Origin: Marinobacterium_A aestuariivivens | GTDB lineage: Bacteria; Pseudomonadota; Gammaproteobacteria; Pseudomonadales; Balneatricaceae | Assembly (NCBI RefSeq): GCF_042661465.1 | Contig: NZ_JBHSWE010000001.1 | Span: 4,588,001-4,652,000 of the forward strand | Length of the DNA stretch: 64,000 nt | Direction: 5' to 3' | Shown: positions 1 to 14,143 of the stretch, piece after piece | Numbering within the stretch: the first letter of the stretch is position 1 | Layout: every line of letters starts with the position of its first letter | Translations under genes and position numbers: made by a program | Notes under the pieces: model-generated | Told to the model about the DNA's origin: nothing | Databases searched by the model: none | What the model saw: only the letters and a program-made list of their open reading frames with translations

Positions 1-438
1 GGCTCGTCGTTGCTGGTGATCGACCACCACCGCCCAGCCATAGAAGCCCACCCGCATCTCGGGAAAGGCGATGTCGTCCAGAGCGCTGTCCGGAAGGTCC
101 TCGAGGGCGCGGCCGAGGTCATAGCCGAAATGGCCGATAAGGCCGCCGCAGAAAGGCAGGTCCGGCTGCGGCGCGACCGCGGGGTAGCGGGCAAGCAACT
201 GCCTGAGCGCCGCGAACGGCGACGCATTCAGTCTCTCCTTGATCCCGTCCTGCTCGAGCACCAGGGTGCCGCGGTCGTAACGGACGACGAACTCCGGCGC
301 TGCGGCGAGGATGTCGTAGCGCCCGTAGCGGCTTAAGGGGCGTCCGCTGTCGAGCCAGAGCGCATTGCCGAGCGAGCGGAGGCGCTCGAAGTAGTGGCTG
401 CTGTCTTCGCGATAGTCGATAACTGTACGGCTGATCAC
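1..438 (-). CDS. pabB: Aminodeoxychorismate synthase component I, N-terminal part
   Basis: The minus strand reads open for 146 codons from a GTG at 438 to the window edge, so the 3' end is missing. The product carries early PabB signatures: WLDSGRP near residue 30, RYGRYDILAAAPE after it, and CGGLIGHFGYDLGR near residue 100. PabB joins chorismate and PabA-derived ammonia to make 4-amino-4-deoxychorismate for folate synthesis in the cytoplasm. TrpE/PabB paralogues share the catalytic C-terminus, which is outside the window; the short GGLIGHFGYDLGR type favours PabB. The GTG start is chosen because the match begins there and an AGGCAG lies 9 bases upstream. Confidence 0.8.
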   Translation of the reverse strand, partial: MISRTVIDYREDSSHYFERLRSLGNALWLDSGRPLSRYGRYDILAAAPEFVVRYDRGTLVLEQDGIKERLNASPFAALRQLLARYPAVAPQPDLPFCGGLIGHFGYDLGRALEDLPDSALDDIAFPEMRVGFYGWAVVVDHQQRRA

Positions 439-565
439 GGTTACGGTCTGCCTGCGTTGAAAAGCCGCAATTCTAACCGCCGCCCGGCCTCAATGCACGC
501 ATTCCACCCGAGCAGTCCCGCGGAAGGGGGCGGGCGGCTTCGTGTCGGTCGAAGTGCTGTCGGGT

Positions 566-574
566 TGTTATAAT
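566..574 (+). promoter_or_regulatory. Candidate extended -10 promoter (TGTTATAAT)
   Basis: A perfect TATAAT preceded by TGn sits about 100 bases before the hydrolase start. No good -35 hexamer lies 17 bases upstream, so it would act as an extended -10 promoter. This is a sequence match only. Confidence 0.45.
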
Positions 575-676
575 GAAGGCGTAACTGTCGACACTTTGGC
601 AGGGCTCCGTTCCGGAAGCCGCCGTCCGGCATGTGTCGACAATCCGAAGCAGATTCGAATTCCGACAGGAAGGAAC

Positions 677-1536
677 ATGCACCATCCCTTCAAGGTTGAA
701 ACCCGCCGGCTGCATCAGCCGGACCAGCATCTTGTCTACCGCCTTTATCGCAACCCGGCCATTGAAACAGGGCGCCGCCTGGTTTTGCTGCATGGCGCCG
801 GAGTGGCCGGTGTCGATACCTGGCATGCGCTGATTGCCAGTCTCGATCAGTGGAGTGAAATCCTGGTGCCGGATCAGCGCGGCACGGGGGAGACTCTCTA
901 TCCCGACGGCAAGGAGCATCCTTTCCGCGTGCAGGAGCTGGTCGCGGACCTCAATGCGCTGCTCGACCAGCTGGGCTGGTGGCAGTTCGATCTCGGCGGG
1001 TACTCGATGGGCGGGCTGGTGGCGATGCTGTTCAAGCAGCAGCATCCGGACCGGGTGCAGAAGCAGTATCTGCTGGAGTCCGCGGTGCTGGACCGCCCCG
1101 ACTGGACCGGCACGGTCGAGCTGCGCAAGCGCTACTCCCAGGCGGCGGGGCACCTGCGTGGCAGCGATGCCGCAGAGGGCGTCTATCAGTTTCTCGATGC
1201 AATCTCTCCGGCGCGCAAGATCAAGCCGGAGTCCGAGCGGCTGATGGTGTCGCGGCTGGCATCGAGGGCCGGGGCTTCGCCAGCGCGCTGGATGCCGTGA
1301 CCCGGGCCATTGGCGAGCTGGATCGAGAGCAGCTGGTCGCCGCCCAGGGCGATGTCAGCAGTTTTATCGGCGGGCGCAGTGTGGAGCCCATGCATCAGTA
1401 CCACTGTCAGCTGGCCGAGCGGTTGCCCAACTGGCACTACTTCCTGGTTGCGGGCACCGACCATTCGCTGCCGTTTCAGAAGCCCCGCCAGATCGGCCGG
1501 CTGATGAATCAGGAGCTGTCTCGTTACCTGGGCTGA
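677..1536 (+). CDS. Alpha/beta hydrolase, frameshifted in this sequence
   Basis: The ATG at 677 follows AGGAAGGA. The product has the alpha/beta-hydrolase oxyanion motif LLHGAGVAG near residue 35, DQRGTGET, and the nucleophile elbow GGYSMGG (Ser near residue 112). The C-terminal catalytic His is in AGTDHSLPF. Reading must change frame near 1258 (CTGGCATCGAG), consistent with one missing base; the joined protein is about 286 aa, normal for the family. The substrate cannot be told from sequence. It precedes the propionate regulator on the same strand but has its own spacing and promoter, so a role in propionate metabolism is not implied. Confidence 0.75.
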
Positions 1537-1562
1537 GTCTGTTAACGCAGGTTCGGAATCGC

Positions 1563-1576
1563 TAGACATTTGTCTA
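1563..1576. promoter_or_regulatory. Palindrome TAGACATTTGTCTA, candidate operator of the prp operon
   Basis: A perfect 14-bp palindrome lies between the hydrolase and the GntR gene, overlapping the approach to TTGACA (1580-1585). A second hexamer, TTGACG at 1605, is followed 17 bases later by TAAGGT. Its position in front of gntR-prpBC fits a binding site for the FCD-type GntR regulator encoded next. The assignment is inferred from position and symmetry. Confidence 0.5.
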
Positions 1577-1678
1577 ATGTTGACACTTTTTCAGGATAAG
1601 GCTGTTGACGGTCTCTTTTCTCAGCGTTAAGGTGGCAGTTATTCAAGATTGTCGACAGTCTACAGTTGGCCGAGGCCC

Positions 1679-2392
1679 ATGAACGATAAAACGATAGTCA
1701 GGTCCCTACAGGTGGAAACCCGCACGCTTGCCGACCGTGTCTGTGACGATATCGTCACGGCGATCGTCAAGGGCGAGCTTCCGCCGGGCCACAAGATCAG
1801 CGAGCCGGAACTGGCCCGTACCTACGGTATCAGCCGCGGGCCGCTGCGCGAGGCGATCCGCCGGCTCGAAGGGCTGCGGCTGATCGAGCGCAAGCCCCAT
1901 ATCGGCGCCCGCGTGGTGAAGCTTTCGGCGGCGGAGCTGGTCGAGATCTATCGTGTACGCGAGGCGCTCGAGGGCATGGCCTGCCGTCTGGCGGCCGAGT
2001 ACATGAGCGAAGACGAGATCCAGCAGTTGCGGGCCCTGCTCGACGAGCACGAGCAGTCGGTGGAAGAGCACGAAGGGCGCGCCTATTTCCAGAAAGAGGG
2101 CGACCTGGATTTCCATTTTCGCATCGTGCAGGGCAGCAAGAATGCCAAGCTGCTGGAGATTCTCGGCAGCGATCTCTATCACCTGGTACGGATGTACCGC
2201 TATCAGTTCAGTGTTTCGAGCTCGCGCCCGAAGCGGGCCCTCAAGGAGCACCGTCAGATCGTCGATGCCATCGACGCCCGGGATCCGGAGCTGGCGGAAC
2301 TGCTGATGCGCCGGCATATCAGTGCGGCGCGTCGCAACATCGAGGACAAACTGGACACCGTCAATAACAACCTGGGAGAAAAACATGGCTGA
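1679..2392 (+). CDS. GntR-family (FCD) regulator of propionate catabolism
   Basis: A 237-aa protein with an N-terminal winged helix (LADRVCDDIVTAIVKGELPPG followed by EPELARTYGISRGPLREAIRRLE, residues about 20-75) and a C-terminal FCD ligand domain with conserved Asp, Arg and His positions (REALEGMA, DLDFHFRI). In Pseudomonas and relatives a GntR of this type heads the prpB-prpC-acnD-prpF-prpD operon and responds to a methylcitrate-cycle metabolite. The ATG at 1679 is preferred over an upstream in-frame TTG at 1649 because GAGG stands just before it. The stop overlaps the prpB start by 8 bases, so the two are transcribed and probably translated together. Confidence 0.88.
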   Translation: MNDKTIVRSLQVETRTLADRVCDDIVTAIVKGELPPGHKISEPELARTYGISRGPLREAIRRLEGLRLIERKPHIGARVVKLSAAELVEIYRVREALEGMACRLAAEYMSEDEIQQLRALLDEHEQSVEEHEGRAYFQKEGDLDFHFRIVQGSKNAKLLEILGSDLYHLVRMYRYQFSVSSSRPKRALKEHRQIVDAIDARDPELAELLMRRHISAARRNIEDKLDTVNNNLGEKHG

Positions 2393-3278
2393 GAAACTCA
2401 CCGCCGGCGGGCGCTTCCGCAAAGCGCTGGCTGAAAACAAACCGCTTCAGATCGTCGGTACCGTCAATGCCTATCATGCGATGATGGCGACCCGGGTTGG
2501 CCATCAGGCCATCTACCTGTCCGGCGGTGGTGTGGCCAATGCCTCCTATGGTCTGCCGGATCTGGGCATGACCTCGATGAACGACGTGCTCGAGGACGTG
2601 CGCCGCATCAGCAGTGCCGTCGAGACGCCGCTGCTGGTCGATATCGATACCGGCTGGGGCGGCGCCTTCAACATTGCCCGTACCGTCAAGGAGATGATCA
2701 AGGGTGGTGCGGCGGCCGTGCATATCGAGGACCAGGTGGCGCAGAAGCGTTGCGGTCACCGTCCCAACAAGGAGATCGTCTCGCTGGAGGAGATGGTCGA
2801 CCGTGTCAAGGCCGCGGTCGATGCCAAGACCGACGACGATTTCTTCATCATCGCCCGCACCGATGCCTTCCAGCAGGACGGGCTGAATGCCGCCGTCGAG
2901 CGTGCCCAGGCCTGCCTCGAAGCCGGTGCCGACGGCATCTTCGCCGAGGCGGTGCATACCCTCGAGGACTACCGTGCCTTTGCCGACGGCATCGGCGGGG
3001 CTCATCTGCTGGCGAATATCACCGAGTTCGGCGCCACGCCGCTGTTCAACCGGCAGGAGCTGGCGAAAAACGGAGCCACCATGGTGCTCTATCCGCTGTC
3101 GGCTTTCCGCGCCGCCAACAAGGCCGCGCTCAATGTGTTCGAGCACATTCTTGCCGACGGCGATCAGAAGGCGGTTGTCGACAGCATGCAGACCCGCATG
3201 GAGCTGTACGATTTTCTCAACTACCACGATTTCGAGCAGAAACTGGATGCGCTCTTCGCCCAGGGCAAGAATAAATAA
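2385..3278 (+). CDS. prpB: 2-methylisocitrate lyase
   Basis: A 297-aa member of the isocitrate lyase / PEP mutase superfamily. It cleaves 2-methylisocitrate to pyruvate and succinate, the last step of the methylcitrate cycle. Visible motifs are the metal-binding DIDTGWGG near residue 87, and KRCGH near residue 122, which holds the catalytic Cys and in place of Lys-Lys has Lys-Arg as in many PrpB proteins. IARTDA and the GADGIF barrel strand follow. The start at 2385 has GGGAG upstream and overlaps the end of the GntR gene. It is the first catabolic gene of the prp operon. Confidence 0.96.
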   Translation: MAEKLTAGGRFRKALAENKPLQIVGTVNAYHAMMATRVGHQAIYLSGGGVANASYGLPDLGMTSMNDVLEDVRRISSAVETPLLVDIDTGWGGAFNIARTVKEMIKGGAAAVHIEDQVAQKRCGHRPNKEIVSLEEMVDRVKAAVDAKTDDDFFIIARTDAFQQDGLNAAVERAQACLEAGADGIFAEAVHTLEDYRAFADGIGGAHLLANITEFGATPLFNRQELAKNGATMVLYPLSAFRAANKAALNVFEHILADGDQKAVVDSMQTRMELYDFLNYHDFEQKLDALFAQGKNK

Positions 3279-3400
3279 GGGCCAGTCAACAGTTTGAAGT
3301 TGACAGTAAAAAGCGGAAAGCCGAAGGCACGACGCTTGAAGTACGAAACTGCAGACCGGGTGGTCAGACGTTCCACCCCCGAATAAGAAGGAGAGACAGG

Positions 3401-4534
3401 ATGGCAGAAGCTAAGCAACTCGGCGGTGCGGGTCTCCGTGGCCAGTCTGCCGGCGAAACCGCACTCTGCACCGTGGGTCAATCCGGTGCCGGCCTTACCT
3501 ATCGCGGCTACGACATTGCCGAACTGGCCGACAAGGCGCAGTTCGAGGAAGTCGCCTATCTGCTGCTGTACGGCAAGCTGCCGAACCGTGGCGAGCTGGA
3601 TGCCTACATCGCCCGGCTCAAGGAGATGCGCGGGCTGCCGCAGGCGCTGAAAACCGTGCTCGAACAGATTCCCGCCGATGCCCATCCGATGGACGTCATG
3701 CGGACCGGCTGCTCGATGCTCGGCAACCTCGAAACCGAAACCGACTTCTCCCAGCAGCATGACAAGATCGATCGCATGCTGGCCTGCTTCCCGTCGATTA
3801 TCTGCTACTGGTACCGCTACAGCCACGACGGCGTGCGCATCGACACCGAGGCGCCGGACATCGACTCCATCGGCGGTCATTTCCTGGGGCTGCTGCGGGG
3901 CGAGAAGCCCAACGAACTGCACGAGCGGGTGATGAACGTATCGCTGATTCTCTACGCCGAGCACGAGTTCAACGCCTCAACGTTCGCGGCCCGCGTCTGC
4001 GCCTCGACGCTGTCGGATATCCACTCCAGCGTGACCGCGGCCATCGGCACCCTGCGAGGACCGCTGCACGGCGGCGCCAACGAAGCGGCGATGGAGATGA
4101 TCGAGCACTGGAAGACGCCGGACGAGGCCGAGCGCGAAATCCTCGGCAAGCTCGAGCGCAAGGAAAAGATCATGGGCTTCGGCCACGCGATCTACCGCGA
4201 TTCCGATCCGCGCAACGCCCTGATCAAGAAGTGGTCCAAGCTGCTTGCCGAAGAGGTGGGCGACGAGCGCCTGTACCCGGTATCGGTCCGCTGCGAAGAG
4301 GTGATGTGGCGCGAGAAGAAACTGTTCTGCAACGCCGATTTCTTCCATGCCTCGGCCTACCACTTCATGGGCATCCCGACCAAGCTGTTCACGCCGATCT
4401 TCGTCTGCTCGCGTGTCAGCGGCTGGACCGCCCACATCATGGAGCAGCGGGCGAACAACCGCATCATCCGTCCGAGCGCCGACTACACCGGCCCGGACCA
4501 CGCGGACTGGGTCGCAATCGAAGACCGTCCCTGA
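3401..4534 (+). CDS. prpC: 2-methylcitrate synthase
   Basis: A 377-aa citrate-synthase family enzyme that condenses propionyl-CoA with oxaloacetate. The catalytic residues are visible: His in GPLHGGANEAAM, His in GFGHAIYRDSDPR with its Asp further on, and the C-terminal CoA/substrate Arg in NRIIRPSADY. The early GLRGQSAGETALCTVG stretch and the length match PrpC rather than the longer GltA. AAGGAGAGACAGG stands before the ATG. A 122-base gap without a clear terminator separates it from prpB. It works between prpB and acnD in the same operon. Confidence 0.95.
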   Translation: MAEAKQLGGAGLRGQSAGETALCTVGQSGAGLTYRGYDIAELADKAQFEEVAYLLLYGKLPNRGELDAYIARLKEMRGLPQALKTVLEQIPADAHPMDVMRTGCSMLGNLETETDFSQQHDKIDRMLACFPSIICYWYRYSHDGVRIDTEAPDIDSIGGHFLGLLRGEKPNELHERVMNVSLILYAEHEFNASTFAARVCASTLSDIHSSVTAAIGTLRGPLHGGANEAAMEMIEHWKTPDEAEREILGKLERKEKIMGFGHAIYRDSDPRNALIKKWSKLLAEEVGDERLYPVSVRCEEVMWREKKLFCNADFFHASAYHFMGIPTKLFTPIFVCSRVSGWTAHIMEQRANNRIIRPSADYTGPDHADWVAIEDRP

Positions 4535-4655
4535 TCCCGATCCGGCGGCCCTTCCGGGCCGCCTGCTCCCTGTACATCTGAAGAGGCTGCAGGTGTCGCC
4601 CGGCATCCGAGCGCACCTGCGCCTACTGCGAACCCCTTGATGGATGACCGGCGCT

Positions 4656-7246
<2,591 letters not shown>

Positions 7247-7272
7247 TAACGGCATACCCTGGCAATGCGACG

Positions 7273-7431
7273 GTAGGGTGGCAATGAGCGGAGCGAATTC
7301 CACCGAGTGGCGTTCCACCGGGTGGCGTTCCACCGGTGCTTGCAGGTTAGGCTGAAGCTTGCATAAAGGGCCCTCGTCGGCGCCCGATATCACCGGTGGA
7401 ATTCGGGCCTTCGGCACTCATTCCACCCTAC
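7273..7431. repeat. Large imperfect inverted repeat between acnD and prpF
   Basis: The left arm 7273-7304 starts GTAGGGTGG and ends GAATTCCACC; the right arm 7395-7431 is its near reverse complement. Inside the left half GTGGCGTTCCACCG is tandemly repeated. The arms resemble REP-like intergenic repeats that start GTAGGGTGGG and are spread through many gammaproteobacterial genomes. It could fold in prp mRNA and separate acnD from prpF expression. Confidence 0.7.
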
Positions 7432-7482
7432 GCAACCTGAAAGCGGGTGCCGAGGTGCCCGCTTGTTTCGGGAGTTAATCAA

Positions 7483-8663
7483 ATGTCCCACGTTCCCCAG
7501 ATAAAGATCCCCGCCACCTATATCCGTGGCGGTACCAGCAAGGGCGTATTCTTCCGCCTCCAGGACCTGCCCGAAGCGGCGCAGGTGCCGGGCCCTGCGC
7601 GCGATGCGCTGCTGCTGCGCGTGATCGGCAGCCCCGATCCCTACGGCAAGCAGATCGACGGCATGGGGGCGGCCACCTCGAGCACCAGCAAGACGGTGAT
7701 ACTGTCGAAAAGCAGCCAGCCGGATCACGATGTCGATTACCTGTTCGGGCAGGTCTCGATCGACAGGCCGTTCGTCGACTGGAGCGGCAACTGCGGCAAC
7801 CTGTCGGCGGCGGTCGGCGCCTTCGCCATTAGCAGCGGCCTGGTCGATGCCGACCGCCTCCCGGAAAACGGCATCGCCACGGTGCGTGTCTGGCAGGCCA
7901 ACATCGGCAAGACCATCATTTCCCGGTGCCCATCACCAACGGCGAAGTGAAGGAAACCGGCGATTTCGAACTGGACGGCGTGACCTTCCCGGCCGCCGAG
8001 GTTCAACTCGAGTTCCTGGACCCGGCGGATGATTCCGGCGGTTCCATGTTCCCGACCGGCAACCTGGTCGACGACCTCGAGGTGCCGGGCGTCGGTACTC
8101 TCAAAGCGACGCTGATCAATGCCGGTATCCCGACCATCTTCGTCAATGCCGAAGCGATCGGCTACAGCGGCACCGAGCTGCAGGACGATATCAACGGTGA
8201 CGCCGAGGCGCTGGCGAAGTTCGAACTGATCCGCGCCCACGGCGCCATCCGCATGGGGCTGATCAGGCATGTCGACGAGGCCGCCACGCGGCAGCATACG
8301 CCGAAGGTGGCCTTCGTCGCCGGCCCGGCGGATTATGTCTCTTCCAGCGGCAAGGACGTGAAGGCCACGGATATCGATCTGCTGGTGCGGGCGCTGTCCA
8401 TGGGCAAGCTGCACCATGCCATGATGGGCACGGCCGCTGTCGCCATCGGCACCGCGGCCGCGATTCCGGGCACGCTCGTGAACCTGGCCGCCGGCGGCGG
8501 CGAGCGCAATGCGGTGCGCTTCGGTCATCCGTCCGGCACCCTCAAAGTCGGCGCCGAAGCCCGCCTGGTCGACGGCGAATGGACGGTCACCAAGGCGATC
8601 ATGAGCCGCAGCGCTCGTATACTGATGGAAGGCTGGGTGCGGGTTCCCGGGGATTCGTTTTAA
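7483..8663 (+). CDS. prpF: 2-methylaconitate cis-trans isomerase PrpF, frameshifted in this sequence
   Basis: PrpF acts after AcnD, isomerising the 2-methylaconitate it produces so that the PrpC-AcnD route replaces PrpD activity. The start shows PATYIRGGTSKGVFF, the PrpF/diaminopimelate-epimerase-like fold signature with its Lys, and DWSGNCGNLSAAVGAFAI follows near residue 105. The frame breaks near 7924 (CCCGGTGCCC); one added G joins KTIISR to VPITNGEVKETGDF and gives 393 aa, the normal length. The ATG at 7483 follows GGGAG. Downstream lies another inverted repeat and then prpD. Confidence 0.92.
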
Positions 8664-8704
8664 CGACTATCCTGCAATGGCATCTTGTAGCATCGCGCTT
8701 GATC

Positions 8705-8782
8705 GGTGCGGTGCGCTTCGCTTACCAGCACCCTACGCGGCATTCGAATGCGTTGGGTGCCGGTGAGCTTGCGAACCGCACC
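8705..8782. repeat. REP-like inverted repeat between prpF and prpD
   Basis: The left arm 8705-8737 (GGTGCGGTGCGCTTCGCTTA and on to CACCCTACG) pairs with the right arm 8751-8782 (CGTTGGGTGC to GAACCGCACC) with a few mismatches and a 13-base loop. This GTAGGGTGC.../...GCACC class is a common dispersed repeat in proteobacteria. Confidence 0.7.
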
Positions 8783-8803
8783 TCTTCTGCCGGGAGGTGT
8801 CCC

Positions 8804-10287
8804 TTGTCCACGACCGCCGATCTGAACGTCCGCCCGGATTACGATGAGGTGATCCGGGATATCGCCGACTACGTCCTCGATTATGAGATCGGCAGCGAAG
8901 TCGCGTTCGATACCGCCCGTCACTGCCTGATGGACAGCCTGGGCTGCGCCTTGCTGGCATTGCGCTTTCCCGAATGCACCAAGCACCTGGGGCCGCTCGT
9001 CGAGGGGACCCGGGTGCCCAATGGCGCCCGGGTCCCGGGCACCCGCCTGTGTCTCGATCCGGTCAAGGCGGCCTGGGATACCGGCTGCCTGATCCGCTGG
9101 CTCGACTACAACGACACCTGGCTCGCCGCCGAATGGGGTCACCCGTCAGACAACCTCGGTGCCATCCTCGCCGTCGCCGACCATCAGTCCCAGCTGAACC
9201 TGTCCCGCGGCCGGAGGCCGCTGCTGATGCGCGACGTGCTCGATGCCATGATCCGGGCCCACGAGATCCAGGGCGTCATCGCGCTCGAGAATTCGTTCAA
9301 CCGGGTCGGACTCGACCATGTGCTGCTGGTGCGGGTCGCCTCCACCGCGGTGGCCACCCGGTTGCTGGGGGTGATCGCGAAGTCATCATGGCAGCGCTGT
9401 CCCATGCCTGGGTCGACGGTTCGGCGTTGCGCACCTACCGCCATGCGCCTAATGCCGGCTCCCGCAAGTCCTGGGCGGCGGGCGACGCCACGTCCCGGGC
9501 CGTGCGCCTGGCCGATATCGCGATGCGCGGCGAAATGGGCATCCCGGGAGCGCTGACGGCTGAGCAATGGGGATTCTACGATGTCGCCTTCAGCACGACC
9601 AGCAGGGACCGGCAGATCAAGCCGGAGCAGGAGCGCCGGTTCCGCTTTTCGCAACCCTACGGCAGCTACGTGATGGAGAATGTGCTGTTCAAAATCTCCT
9701 TTCCGGCCGAGTTCCATGCCCAGACCGCCTGCGAAGCGGCCGTGCGGTTGCATCCGCAGGTCCGGGACCGGCTCGGTGAGATCGACAGGATCGTCATCCG
9801 CACCCAGGAGTCGGCAATACGGATCATCTCCAAGGTCGGGCCCCTGTCCAACGCCGCCGACCGCGACCACTGCCTGCAGTACATGACCGCGGTGCCGCTG
9901 ATCTTCGGGGAACTCCGCGCCGAGCACTACGAGGATGCCTTTCATGCCGGCCATCCGCTCATCGATACGCTGCGCGGCAAGATGGAGGTGGTCGAGGAGC
10001 CGGGCTTCAGTGCCGACTACCTGGACCCGGCCAAGCGCTCGATCGCCAATGCCGTCCAGGTGTTCTTCAGCGACGGCAGCCACACCGACGAGGTCCTGGT
10101 CGAATACCCCGTCGGCCATCGCCGCCGCCGCCGCGAGGGCATCCCGCTGCTGGAACAGAAATTCAGAACCAACCTCGCGACCCGGTTCCCGCCGGGGCGC
10201 TGCGACAGGATCTTCGAACTGTGCAGGGACCCGGCGGCGCTGGAGGTGACGCCGGTCCATGAGTTCATGGAGCTGTTCGTGATTTGA
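8804..10287 (+). CDS. prpD: 2-methylcitrate dehydratase PrpD, frameshifted in this sequence
   Basis: A MmgE/PrpD-family dehydratase of 2-methylcitrate. It is redundant with AcnD/PrpF but kept in many operons. Signatures include IADYVLDYEIGSEVAFDTARHCLMD, WLDYNDTWLAAEWGHPSDN near residue 105, SHAWVDGSALRTYRHAPN and RPYGS-type QPYGSYVMENVLFKISFPAEFHAQTA. The frame breaks near 9368 in CTGGGGGTGATC; one extra G gives LLGGDREVIMAALSHAW and a 494-aa protein, the family length. The start is taken as TTG at 8804 because GGGAGGTG precedes it and no ATG or GTG is in frame nearby. It ends the prp operon. Confidence 0.92.
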
Positions 10288-10300
10288 GACTAGGGTGACA

Positions 10301-10328
10301 GGTGACGCGTAACACGTAACGCGTCACC
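10301..10328. terminator. Perfect dyad between prpD and ppsR, possible bidirectional terminator
   Basis: The arms GGTGACGCGT and ACGCGTCACC are perfect 10-base inverted repeats around an 8-base loop. It sits between the convergent ends of prpD and ppsR. There is no T-run, so termination is a guess. Similar GTGACGGGTGACGCGT pieces occur near 14135-14160 and 21569-21595, suggesting a dispersed repeat. Confidence 0.45.
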
Positions 10329-10335
10329 ACATTTG

Positions 10336-10350
10336 TGTAGTTAAACTACA
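10336..10350. promoter_or_regulatory. HexR-like palindrome TGTAGTTAAACTACA
   Basis: A 7-1-7 palindrome that matches the TGTARTNNAAYTACA type described for HexR sites in gammaproteobacteria. It differs at two positions from the copy in front of ppsA. It lies downstream of prpD and of the convergent ppsR, so its target is unclear. Confidence 0.5.
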
Positions 10351-10387
10351 GAATCGCCGAACCCCGGCATTGTGGCTATTGGCACCC

Positions 10388-11203
10388 TCATATCCTCCGG
10401 TTCAGCTTCGCCTCGGAGATGATGCGGGTGGCGATCTCCTCGACCGAGAAGGTGGTGGTGTTGATGCAGGGTATCCGCTCCTGGCGGAACAGTCGCTCGA
10501 TGGTGCGCACTTCGTGACTGCACTGGTCGAGCGAGGCGTAGCGGCTGTTGGGGCGGCGCTCGTGGCGGATGGCGGCGAGCTGGAAGGGGTCGATGGTGAG
10601 ACCGTAGATTTTGCCGCGATGCGCCTGCAGGCATTGCGGCAGCCCCGGATTCTCCAGATCCTCCTCGGTCAGCGGGTAGTTGGCGGCGCGGATGCCGTAC
10701 TGCAGGGCCATGTAGAGACAGCTCGGCGTCTTGCCGGAGCGGGATACGCCGACCAGGATGATATCCGCCTTGTCGTACTGCTGAATGCGGGCACCGTCGT
10801 CGTTGTCGAGGGAGAAGTTGACCGCGTCGATCCTGTCCTTGTAGCGGTGCATTTCGACAATGGCATGGGATGTGCCGACCGAATAGGAGGAGTCGGCGCC
10901 GAGTTCGATTTCCAGCGGTTTCAGAAAGGTCGAAAAGACGTCGATCATCATGCCCTTGCAGCGGGCGATATATTCCCGGATCTCCTCGTTGACGATGGTA
11001 TCGAGAATGATGGGCCTTTGCTGGCCCTGTTCCATCACGGTGTCTATCCGTTTGACCACTTCACGGGCCTTTTCCAGACTGTCGATATAGGGCAGGGTGA
11101 TCTTCTCGAACTGGATGCCGTCGAACTGGGCGAGCAGGCTGTTGCCGAGAGATTCGGCGGTAATGCCGGTACTGTCGGAAATGAAAAAGGCGGTGCGCTT
11201 CAT
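10388..11203 (-). CDS. ppsR: PEP synthase regulatory kinase/pyrophosphorylase
   Basis: A 271-aa DUF299 protein. The family inactivates PpsA by ADP-dependent phosphorylation of a Thr next to the catalytic His and reactivates it by Pi-dependent dephosphorylation. Visible are the N-terminal FFISDSTGITAESLG and the P-loop GVSRSGKTPSCLYMA near residue 150, followed by ANYPLTEEDL. The ATG at 11203 has AGGAG 12 bases upstream and matches the usual MKRTAFFISD start; a longer in-frame start at 11233 lacks this. It is divergent from ppsA, its target, across a 218-base regulatory region. Confidence 0.95.
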   Translation of the reverse strand: MKRTAFFISDSTGITAESLGNSLLAQFDGIQFEKITLPYIDSLEKAREVVKRIDTVMEQGQQRPIILDTIVNEEIREYIARCKGMMIDVFSTFLKPLEIELGADSSYSVGTSHAIVEMHRYKDRIDAVNFSLDNDDGARIQQYDKADIILVGVSRSGKTPSCLYMALQYGIRAANYPLTEEDLENPGLPQCLQAHRGKIYGLTIDPFQLAAIRHERRPNSRYASLDQCSHEVRTIERLFRQERIPCINTTTFSVEEIATRIISEAKLNRRI

Positions 11204-11279
11204 GCGGTGGGGACACTCCTGAACGGTTGGCAAAGGGGCGCTGAAAGCCCCGCATTCCGGGCATCATAGCAGAAATTCA

Positions 11280-11294
11280 TGTAGTGAAATTACA
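11280..11294. promoter_or_regulatory. HexR-like palindrome TGTAGTGAAATTACA before ppsA
   Basis: It matches the HexR-type consensus and lies in the ppsR-ppsA divergent region, 128 bases before the ppsA start. In other gammaproteobacteria HexR is known to regulate central carbon genes including ppsA. A HexR gene is not in the window, so the assignment rests on the motif and the target gene. Confidence 0.62.
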
Positions 11295-11421
11295 TGCCGG
11301 AGGGACGCGATTTTATGGTACAACTCCAGTATTATCGGCGCTGAAACCGGCGGGGCGGCTTCGGCTCCGTCCCGTTTTTGCGACATTTCAGCGATTGGCA
11401 AAGCTTTAAGGAGAACGCGTT

Positions 11422-13796
<2,375 letters not shown>

Positions 13797-13833
13797 GTTC
13801 CACCCCTTGTTGAGTTGATTCAGCAAACTTCGA

Positions 13834-13857
13834 AGCGGCTTCAGGGCCGCTTTTTTT
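13834..13857 (+). terminator. Rho-independent terminator of ppsA
   Basis: The stem AGCGGC / GCCGCT with a six-base loop is followed by seven T, 38 bases after the ppsA stop. Confidence 0.88.
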
Positions 13858-13860
13858 ATA

Positions 13861-14143
13861 GGAGTTAACAGTTTACGGATGGGAGTTAACAGTATCCGTG
13901 GGTTGGGTTTCTCCCTGCCGGCCGACACCAATCGATCTGCAATGCGATCGATACGGCGGGTTCCCTGAAAACCGCTCCTGCGTTTTCAGGATTTCCACGG
14001 GGTGGCCTTCCACCATCCCTGGCGGTTTCGCGATGCCCATACAGAGTGCGAAACGTTTCGACCGGGTGGGATGCATCGCTCTAGCCACCCTCCGTCCGTG
14101 CCTTCGAATTTTTCCCGTTGGAGTATTTGTCACGCGCCACCGG
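13861..14143. other. Intergenic region with dispersed repeat fragments
   Basis: I see no gene here. GGAGTTAACAGT occurs twice at its start (13860-13894). The stretch 13973-14030 (GCTCCTGCGTTTT ... CCATCCCTGGCG) resembles 43788-43841 in another intergenic region, and 14131-14160 holds a CACGCGCCACCGGTCACC-type repeat. These look like members of repeat families of the chromosome. Confidence 0.5.
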
